Shown: positions 1-8,584 of the stretch, piece by piece | Layout of the letters: every line of letters starts with the position of its first letter | How positions within the stretch are numbered: position 1 is the stretch's first letter | From: Artemisia argyi | Taxonomy: Eukaryota > Streptophyta > Magnoliopsida > Asterales > Asteraceae | Assembly (NCBI GenBank): GCA_030686995.1 | Contig: CM060684.1 | Coordinates: forward strand, 12,261,897 to 12,325,896 | DNA: 64,000 nt | Direction: 5' to 3' | Made by a program: the position numbers and the translations under genes | Notes under the pieces: generated by a model | The model's database searches: none | Seen by the model: the letters and a program-made list of their open reading frames with translations, nothing else | What the model was told of the DNA's origin: nothing

Positions 1-370
1 TAAACCTTTTGTTAACAGATTTTACCTCTCATATTAACAGATTAAACGTATGTTATTCTAAATTTTAAGGAATTATAGATTAAGTTTAGTTTCTCAGCGC
101 AAAACATTATTTTTGTGGTAAGCAATGTTAAAGGGACATAAACATATTCTCGCATCTTTTTTCACCAAGACGCTATAATACTGGTCTACCTAGAGTGTCA
201 ATGGTAGTTCATTTACTTTCCTGTAGAATATAATAGTAACTCTATATAGAAATACATAGGAGTTTAATTTAATGGCGCTTTACGTAAGTAAGTATATAGA
301 TCCAACAAATAACCAATACTTTTAGCTTTTATGGTTTAGAGTTTTAGACGTAAATAAGTCCACACACATG

Positions 371-418
<48 letters not shown>

Positions 419-606
419 GTGTTTTTTAGAAAATTTCAGTTCCTATTGGATAGAACCGAAATACCCGGACCAGACCAAAGAACCGAATTGTAACCGAAAC
501 ATGCTTTTCGGTCCGGTCCTCAGTTCCCAGAATATGAATTTTTCGGTTCCCGGTTCTCTCGGTTCCAGGTCGGTTCTGGGTGGTTACAGAACCGCGCTCA
601 CTCGTA
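1..606. mobile_element. 3' part of a hAT-like non-autonomous element, left copy
   Basis: The counterpart at 46027-46819 starts TAGGGGTGAGCA and ends in the inverted form TGCGAGTGAGCG-like (GCTCACTCGTA on the plus strand). The interior is rich in GAACCG/CGGTTC words, typical of small plant hAT derivatives. Only the distal part lies in the window here. It includes a 44-base A tract at 371-414. No coding capacity is visible. Confidence 0.5.
371..414. repeat. Poly-A tract, 44 bases
   Basis: Uninterrupted A run. The equivalent tract in the right copy (46592-46621) has 30, so it is a length polymorphism between the copies. It explains most of the first offset change between them. Confidence 0.9.
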
Positions 607-1739
607 TTAAGCGTGTTAAGGTTGATAAAACTAAGGTCCTACAATATGATCGTTGAAACAACTAGTTTTAAACTCGCCGAAAACTTGCAAATTTTGCTGG
701 AAATACCAAAAACTTGTTGTAAATTAGTCTTAATCACTTATAGTCGCTGTTTATATCTATTACATGCTTTTTTTTTTTTTTGCCAGAAATACCCAAAACT
801 CGCCAGAAGTTTGTGTGTTTTGAGATACTATATATATAATCAATCGAAAGCGTAGATCAAATACAATCAAAAGGGGAAAAACTGGTTCTTTTCTATTTTT
901 TATTAATTTATAAAAAGGAATTAAAAAGGGATGCAAATTGAAAAGATAAAGTGAATTCCGCTATTCGATGTTGATTCACCCACAATTCCATTCCTTGTAG
1001 AGGAAGGCTAAATACCCAAAACTCGTCAGAAATACTCAAATTTTGCCGCTTAGACCAATTACAAGCTACAAGAGGTTCGAATGTCTGACTACTGATTCAT
1101 GATTTTTGTAACCTTGCTATATATACAATCATGAACAAGAATTTACTGTTCATTACAAGTAATAATTTAAACATCAATTTTTTGAATATCAGGTATGTAT
1201 TGATCTAAAAGTGAAAGCTTCCATATTATGCCAGGCCTCAACGCGTGGGCTCAACAATCCTCGTTATACACAAACATCGATCCAGAGGTAAAAATGTCAA
1301 ATGTTGGACAAACACCCGTATAATTTCGATAAAAGAATTTGTGTTAAACAATTCAACTGAACTTAGTCTTCTTGATTTGTTAAATCTTTTGATACACAAT
1401 AAATATTATAAAAAGAATCCATATAAAGGCCAAATAGAAAGACATTAATGCTGGCCTAGAAATATGCCTTTAAATTCGGAGAAACACCACTAGTTCCATG
1501 TTTGAAGATCACGTTACCTTGCCGTCTATGGATCCTGTTCCTACTGTGTTTGTGTTTCGGTATTTAGATAATGCTACAAACATAACAGATTTTTGTTTTC
1601 ATGTAAATGTTACTTAAAAGTTACGTATGAGGAATTTTGGCTAATCATGAATCTGCTCGAAAACTCGACAAGTCTTCACTCTTCATCATGCATGCATGGC
1701 ACGCTCAAGTTTAGGAAGTCTCAGAGCTAGCTGTTCAAG
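607..1739. other. Intergenic DNA, no gene recognised
   Basis: AT-rich sequence with a T run near 768 and several repeats of the phrase AAATACCCAAAACTCG (around 789, 1010 and nearby). Short open frames here, including a 67-aa one at 1245-1448, resemble no family I know and are preserved in the right copy only because the whole block is. Confidence 0.5.
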
Positions 1740-1860
1740 CTAGACTAGAATGGGTTGAGATGCGGGATTCACCTGTATCTCATGTACTTAAGTATTTTTG
1801 GAGTAATAAATTTATTAGGGTTTAAACCCTTTACCAAAAAAGAGAGAGAAAAAAAAATGT
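1740..1860 (+). mobile_element. LINE 3'-end remnant
   Basis: The stretch beginning GGGTTGAGATGCGGGATTC and running through a TTTGGAGTAATAAATTTATT segment to ACCCTTTACC matches the 3' untranslated ends of the ORF1-type LINE copies at 12325-12420 (plus strand) and 8590-8700 (minus strand). No coding part is attached. The counterpart is at about 47950-48065. Confidence 0.5.
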
Positions 1861-1894
1861 GGTGTTTGTTTGTTTGTTTTTTTAATGTCTTAAC

Positions 1895-2504
1895 TAGAGA
1901 TGGCAAAAAAATCTGAATCCGTCGGAGAATCCGATACCCGACCCCGATTTGACCGGGAAATCCCCGAGTTGACCGGGTATGGGGATGGGGATGGGGAATC
2001 CCCATTACTCAAAAGCGGGTATGGAGGCGGGATGGTAATACCCTCGGGTCCCCGTACCCGTCCCCGAATATTTTTTATACATGAATAAAATTATATATGT
2101 ATATAATATTTAAAATCTTCTCAATTAATAGCTAATATACTCTTGTTAATGGTCGTTGTACCTTTGCATGTTGGATTAGCTCTCGTTTTTGTTTCCAATT
2201 GTAGTCATTTTCGTACTTACGATAAGTCGTACTCTTTACTATGTTCTGTCGAATGCTTGAACTTAATCTAATGAATGAATTTTGTTTGCTTTTAGTATGG
2301 TTGCACCATTTGAAATCTATTTAAAATGTCAATTATGTAATGGGGAAAAAATCCCCATTCCCCATTAGGGATCCCCGTTCCCCATTGGGGATGGGGATGA
2401 GGATGCAATTGTGACCCTCGACGGGGATGGGGATAACTATCTAACTTCGGGGATGGGGATGGTATCAACCATTCCCCACATACCCGGCCCCGTTGCCATC
2501 TCTA
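1895..2504. mobile_element. Non-autonomous hAT element with perfect 8-bp TSD
   Basis: The ends are TAGAGATGGCAA and TTGCCATCTCTA, a perfect 12-bp inverted repeat. They are flanked by the identical 8-mer GTCTTAAC at 1887-1894 and 2505-2512, as expected for hAT insertion. The 610-bp interior is full of GGGGATGGGGAT and CCCCATTCCCC words near both ends and has no transposase. The two open frames inside are by-products of this low-complexity sequence. Confidence 0.9.
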
Positions 2505-2512
2505 GTCTTAAC

Positions 2513-3515
2513 AGCCTCTTAATGCTTATTAACGAGCCAAACCTCTTAATCGGTCAGACGTTTTGGGCGTTCAGACCATTTTTTATCTTGTTAAGAAGCG
2601 GTCAGAGGCAGTTATATCTTAATAGTCTAGACTTGAGAGGGGTATCTTGTTGCTTCTTGTTGACACAAAATAATCAAAACAAAATTAAATAAATAAATAA
2701 ATAGTACGAGCAAGCAAATGATACAACACCTTAATTTAACAAGATTTTCGATTCAGATTCAAAATTTTACGCCTCAGATTCAGATTCAGATGTGCGTTTC
2801 ATATTCAGGTTCAGATTCAGAGCCTCTAGGCTAGAAATACTCGAATATAATACCCAAACTAGTCTTTATGAACAAACTTATCAATCATATGCAAACTTTA
2901 TATTCATTACTCATTAGCATTATTAACCCAAATATATAGAGTACGTACAATGATACTCTAGTCTGACCACAAGAAAACGAAAGCACAAGTAGACTTTAAT
3001 GCAGTCGACAAGTAGACTTTAATGCACAAGGAGACTTTAATACAATAGTAGTCGAGTACGTAAAATATCACCAAGAAACAATAGTCGACTTTTATGCAGT
3101 CGACAAAAAAGAAACCGAGCAAACAAACACTCGAGCTTTAGTCGACTAAAGAAGAGAACTGAAAAAAATGTAAATTTTTGATCGGACTATATCTTTGGCT
3201 CGATACCAAGTTACGAATAGTTAGTTATTAATAATATCGATCGATAATTGTGTTTACATGAGACCCAAACAAATACTATTTTAACACAAATACAAGTCCA
3301 CTAACAAGAAATACTCGAATATTATACTCGAACTAGTCTTTATAGACAAACTCATCAATCATAAGCAAACTTTAGATTCATTACAGTACGTACGATGATA
3401 ACCTGACAACAAGTAAGAAGGAAAAAAAAATCTGAAAACAATAAAATTCAAGTGTGACATCATTTGCAAATTCTAGTTTGAATACATTGAAAATTCATCT
3501 AACACACAAGCCTCA
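2513..3515. other. Intergenic DNA with 78-bp direct repeats
   Basis: No gene. Contains an (AAAT)n run near 2685-2703, ATTCAG-type repeats at 2750-2822, repeats of AGTAGACTTTAATGC at 2988-3040, and a 78-bp imperfect direct repeat at 2833-2910 and 3307-3384 starting AGAAATACTCGAATAT. The 78-bp repeat may flank an old insertion or reflect local duplication. Confidence 0.6.
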
Positions 3516-3545
3516 CACTACAAGAAAAAGTGCAAATTTAGTGTC

Positions 3546-3584
<39 letters not shown>

Positions 3585-3827
3585 CATTCATTCATTATTT
3601 GGGCAAAATAGTGACCACATAGTACATGGACACTAATATTCGGTCATCCATAAACAGTTACTCACCAAGCTCAAAAGTGGTCATTAATTTCGTCAATATA
3701 CCTATGCGATATTTTTCGATATAAAAAGTGACGAACATTGTTGGTCACTAAATCAGCTTAGTGACCAAATATCTTACTATTAGTGACCATAATCGTGTGG
3801 TCACTAAAAACATTTTTTCTTGTAGTG
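3516..3827. mobile_element. CACTA (En/Spm-type) MITE
   Basis: Ends CACTACAAGAAAAA and TTTTTTCTTGTAGTG form the classic CACTA inverted repeat, flanked by the 3-bp target-site duplication TCA at 3513-3515 and 3828-3830. The interior of about 310 bp holds a T tract and repeated GTGACCA/TGGTCAC words in both orientations that serve as subterminal repeats. No transposase is present. The right-hand copy is 49726-50040. Confidence 0.93.
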
Positions 3828-3830
3828 TCA

Positions 3831-4749
3831 TAAAGCTAGGTAAAAGCTAAAAAGTTGAGATATCTATAAGTTCGAGCTCGGCTCGCTATATGTTCGGACC
3901 TTGAGTGGTATGCTTGTGCTCTATTTAAACTCCATAAAAGATGGTTTTGATTGGCTAAATAAATGTTCATTTACAGATCTAAGAATTAAATATGCATCCA
4001 AGTAAACTCACAAAAATGTACCTTACAAACACACTCTTTAGCATACAAGATAAGAACTTAACAAACACACTCTTTGAACTCTAGTACCCGATTGAGTAGA
4101 CCAAACCCAAGCAAACAATATCGATTAGCTCGATCACCTTACATTGAGGGTTAAAAAAACATAACCCAACGTATAATGTGCTACCGAAACACATAAACAA
4201 GCTATGACAACTACCTCCCACTTGTAGTTTAATAAGTAAGTTTGTTAAACATACCACATATCAGCTTATTTTAAGTACGATCATATAATCTGCAGATCGA
4301 TTAGCTAGATTTCAATGCAACTTGTATGTATAATTAACAGAAATAAAATATATTATTGTTTTCGAATAAAAATTGCAAATGTTTGTTACGATAAGTAAAG
4401 ACACAAACGGGCTTAGAATTTTCGAGAGAGTATTGCATAAATTTTAAAAGATCTTGCACGATTTATTTTATTACAAGTACTGAAACTTGCATCATTGAGA
4501 ATTTTTTGACTTAACAAAATTGCTCCATAAAGAAAGAGAGTTGCACAAAAATATATATTATCCGGGGTTGCATGTATAAAAAACCAAAATTTTTTCTAAA
4601 AACTACACTTCGATCGAGTATAGCTAGTCCATGCCTCACCCGACTTCCAAATTATCATGTTAAAAACCAAATCGATCTATTCCAAATTTTTGGTCACGTT
4701 ATAGATCATTAGATATATATATTTTTTATCATAATAAAATATATATAAA
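3831..4749. other. Intergenic DNA upstream of PG1
   Basis: AT-rich, no coding signal on either strand. Contains a short tandem-like phrase (CAAACACACTCTTT at 4026 and 4060). It is not shared with the PG2 and PG3 upstream regions, so the paralogous promoter similarity begins only at about 4750. Confidence 0.5.
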
Positions 4750-5064
4750 CTCAATAATTCAGATATGTTTCTACATTCATTTAATCCGTTAATTTTGGAT
4801 CACTCCATGATCTCCTCACATTCCTTCAAATTTCGTACTTATTTAACACCTTCTAGTATGGTACAAACATCCACAGCAGCACAAAATATACTTATCGTAA
4901 ACAGTGTGTTGACTTATATCACATTTAATTAAAAGTAAATCTTAATTAATTAAAGTTTATTACTCTCAATAAAAAACAGTTATTAGATGGTAGCTCTAAA
5001 ATCACCCCCCATAAATACCACCCACTAACCCCTTCATATCCATCACATTTTCACACTAACAAAA
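4750..5064 (+). promoter_or_regulatory. Shared PG promoter block (PG1 copy) with TATA box
   Basis: About 315 bp that align with the regions before PG2 (14357-14609) and PG3 (19874-20190, apart from small indels). The conserved core GATGGTAGCTCTAAAATCAC leads into a TATA-like ATAAATA at 5011-5017, about 50 bp before the ATG. That predicts a very short 5' leader. The start context AACAAAAATGGC is favourable for plants. Conservation across paralogues with otherwise different upstream DNA marks this as the functional promoter. Confidence 0.7.
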
Positions 5065-7011
5065 ATGGCAAACCACCCTCTAGTTGCACTAACCACCTTC
5101 ATGACCATGGTTGTATTTGTCGCCGCGGTGTGCTTTACTGGAGCAACCGCGGGGACGTACAATGTGAAGAGTCTAGGAGCAAAAGCGGACGGTAAAACGG
5201 ACTCTACTAAGGCGTTTATGGCTGCATGGAACAGTGCGTGTGGGTCGGTTAATGCTGCAACTGTTTATGTACCGCAAGGACGGTACATGGTTGGAGAGTT
5301 AATGTATAATGGGCCATGCAAAAATGGAGCCATCACGGTTCGTATTGATGGAACCCTAGTGGCTCCGTCTAATTATTTTGTTTTGGGAAAAGCGCAGTAT
5401 TGGCTGGGCTTTCATGGCGTCCAGGGTGTTACCATTCTTGGTGGCACCCTTGACGCTCAGGGTTCGGGTTTGTGGGCTTGTAAAGCTTCTAAGTCGAAGA
5501 ATTGCCCTGCCGGAGCCACGGTATTAAGTACTCCCTTTTACACATTTTATAGTTAGAAATATAGAAGATAATGTGGAAAACATTATTTGAGAACTTTTAC
5601 CTAATCAAAAAGTGACAGTCCACATTTCAATAAAAACCGTTTTACAGTTACCTAGATCTCAACAATCTAAAATGTATAGCAGTTATTGCGTTTTATATAA
5701 AACATGAAATGCATGTTTTACAAAATTTTGCTAGTTAGGAATTATATAAAGTAACAAGTATGCACATTTTTGTCTTAGTGTTAACATATTTAGAGTGACT
5801 ATTTATATAAACTTGCATGTATTATTCATTTTGCAGAGCTTAGCAATCTTCAATTCAAATAATGTTTTAGTGTACGGAGTAACTTCACTAAACAGCCAAA
5901 TGTTCCACATCGTGGTGAACGGTTGTCGTAACGTGAGAGTGGTGGGTGCTAATGTGGTAGCACCATGGAACAGTCCTAACACTGACGGCATTCATGTTCA
6001 GTTATCAACCGGTGTAACTATTTTGAACTCGAAAATTAGCACCGGGGATGATTGTGTCTCGATAGGTCCTGGAGCAAATAACTTATGGATCGAAGGTGTC
6101 TCGTGTGGACCGGGACATGGTATCAGGTATATAGGTTACTAAATCTTCGGGAATCATTTCATTATTTGTCACACGTTATAAATGGTTACAAATATTTATT
6201 AGGTACTAAATCTTAGGATATACAATAGAAGATTTATACTCATATATATGTCTAACTTCCATATATTTATTTGCCGATATATAGAGTTGTTCTAACGGGT
6301 GCCTTTAGGAGAGTACTGATACATTGCACATTTCGTAATTCTACACTTTGAGTATGTGAAAACTTAAGAAATGTTAGAAATTAACTAATTTAATTGTTGC
6401 AATAACTCAAATTGTTAGGTTTGGTTGTTACGAATACATTATTTGACTAATTAGATTTGAACGAACAAGGGGTGCGTAATGTGACTGTAAAAAGGAGTAC
6501 CTTTAAGGATACAGATAATGGTTTAAGAATCAAGGCATGGGCAAGAGCAAGTAATGGCTTTGTTGATAACGTTCTTTTTCAGGACGCCATTATGACAAAT
6601 GTAAACAACCCGATTGTTATCGATCAAAATTACTGTCCCGGTGGCAAGGATTGTCCTCGACAGGTCAGTATTTTATGGACTAAAGGGTTTTGGTTAAACG
6701 TTTTATTTTTTCATAACATCAGTTCTAAACACGCTTTTTTTTTTCTTTTTCTTTTTCTTTTTTTGGGTCAACTATTGTAGGGTTCGGGTGTAAAAATAAG
6801 CAATGTGAGGTATGAAAATGTGCGTGGGACATCTGCAACTAAAGTCGCAGTGAGGTTTGATTGCAGCAAAAAGAATCCATGTAGGGGAATCGGGATGCAA
6901 GATGTGAATTTGACATTCCAAAACAAACGTTCAGCATCAGCCGCATCAGCCTATTGTGTAAACGCGGCAGGAAGAAGTTCAGGAGTGATGAAACCCACAA
7001 GTTGCCTTTAG
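5065..7011 (+). pseudogene. Exopolygalacturonase PG1, broken by loss of the exon 3 acceptor
   Basis: GH28 pectin-degrading family; relatives are secreted enzymes that remove galacturonic acid from homogalacturonan ends and are abundant in pollen. Readable exons are 5065-5520 (signal peptide about 1-28), 5837-6126 (NTD, GDD and GHG motifs), a beheaded exon 3 ending at 6663 (RIK motif) and 6781-7011. Compared with PG1' at 51278-53258, 35 bp are missing near 6454. They include the intron's TTTGGCAG acceptor and the first 19 bases of exon 3, between GAT microhomologies. Using the next AG reads into a stop within eight codons. All other splice sites and codons look intact, so the loss is recent. 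If this is an assembly of two haplotypes, it is a null allele. Confidence 0.85.
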
Positions 7012-7456
7012 CTAGCAGTTTAGCACGACTCACTTGCTTGAGCCCGTGGCCGAAAAAATGTATGTGTTATTCGCCTGGCTTTGCATTGTTGATTAATTGT
7101 TACTTAATTAGTGGTAGGAAAATTTGAGGTGATTATTGGGATTTTAGTGTTGATTGAGGTAATTCTCAATCTTATGTTCTATTCCACTTTTGCTGAATTC
7201 TTATGTAGGTTGTTTAGTACTTGCCTTTTTGGATGTAATTCTGTTACTTAATTATGTGATGATCTAGATGATTATTTAGTTGTGTTTGTTAGTTCTCATG
7301 TGACAAATTAATGTGCTTGTTTTTGTAGAGTTTTAAACACTCCGGACATTATTTATTTTTTCATATTTGTGAATGTGCAAGGCATATACAATTTACTTTT
7401 TTGAGACATTATAGATGTCAACTTTCACAAATTTGGGAAAGCAACATACTTGTAAC

Positions 7457-8069
7457 TACGGATGGCAAAAAAACCTGAAACCTAAACTCGCGGTGCGGGT
7501 CATGCTTATCGGGTTATGGGACACTTTTTGAGACGTTAACGGGGATTTTTAATTATTGGGTTTGGGACGAGGATGGGGCTCAACATCCCGCCCCAAACCG
7601 CCCTGAAACATATATATACGTACAAATATATATATATAATTAAATATATAGAATTATGTCGGTATTTCACCAGTGTTCAATATTTGTAATATTGAAAATT
7701 CTGATTATAAAAGCTTGTTTCGAGTCTTAATATTTTAAAAAAGTTGATTTAAGATGTGAGTAGCTTATCATTTTTTATATTAATAATGGCATCTCGATTT
7801 TCAAGTTATTGCACAAAATTATATTGTTTATTGTGTATAAACAATAATAAACAGAAAAAGACACGAGTTTGGTGAAGCATCGAGTCCAAAGAAGACAACC
7901 GAATAAGAGCCCAATGGATTACGGGCGGGTTTGGAGGAGCATCTCGCCCCAATGGGCGCCCCTATAAGATTGCCAATGAAGATTGAGGCGGGTTTAAAGA
8001 TGATTTTTGTAATTGAGTTTTGAAATGAAGATGGCCGCCCCTCCCCAAACCCGCCCATTACCATTCCTA
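7457..8069. mobile_element. Non-autonomous hAT-type element downstream of PG1
   Basis: Starts TACGGATGGCAAA and ends CCATTACCATTCCTA, an imperfect inverted repeat. It is flanked by CTTGTAAC (7449-7456) and CTTCTAAC (8070-8077), an 8-bp duplication with one mismatch. The 613-bp interior has GGGCGGGTTT/CCCGCCC words near both ends and no transposase. It interrupts 3' flank sequence that PG1 shares with PG2. Confidence 0.75.
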
Positions 8070-8124
8070 CTTCTAACTTTGTAAGAAGTAAAATATTCCA
8101 ACTTCTAACTTTGTAAGAAGTAAA
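8069..8124. repeat. Two tandem copies of a 24-bp unit
   Basis: ACTTCTAACTTTGTAAGAAG occurs twice, separated by about 8 bp, immediately right of the hAT element. The first copy contains the element's right target-site duplication. Confidence 0.8.
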
Positions 8125-8537
8125 GTAAGCCTATAATAGATGCTATCGAATACCTATTAAACAATGACGATGATGTAAAAGGTAATAATAACATGCTTTG
8201 AGTTTAACTCATATATGTGTTTCTAATAGTGTCCACTTATCAAGCAAAAATATTGACAGAATATAAGTTTCTAACATGATCCAATTAATAACGATTAAAT
8301 ACCAAGTTTGTTTATGGGTTCGGTTTTCGGGTTTATGAGTTATATGGTTCAGATTCATCGGTTTGAAAAATTAAAAATCAAAATCAAAACCAAACCAATT
8401 ATACAACGCATAGTTATGAAGATCACGATATTGATCGTAGGATCATAAGATCTTACAATCATACATTAAAACCTTACAAGAATAAGATCGGAGATAGCAC
8501 ACGATCTAAGTAAGATCGTGAGATAGCTAGTAAGATC

Positions 8538-8584
8538 GTTTATATGTGACCCAACTTTACTCTTGTTGTATTTCTTTTCTACCT
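8538..8584. repeat. Long direct repeat flanking the LINE element, copy A
   Basis: A 47-bp stretch containing ACCCAACTTTACTCTTGTTG that recurs in the same orientation at 11323-11367 with a 2-bp indel and one substitution. The pair brackets the ORF1 element exactly where its 3' and 5' ends are expected, so it behaves like a target-site duplication, though it is longer than usual for LINEs. Confidence 0.65.

Noticed and set aside
1245..1448. 67-aa frame identical in both block copies
   Set aside because: Identity is expected from the recent block duplication. No domain, promoter or codon pattern supports a gene.
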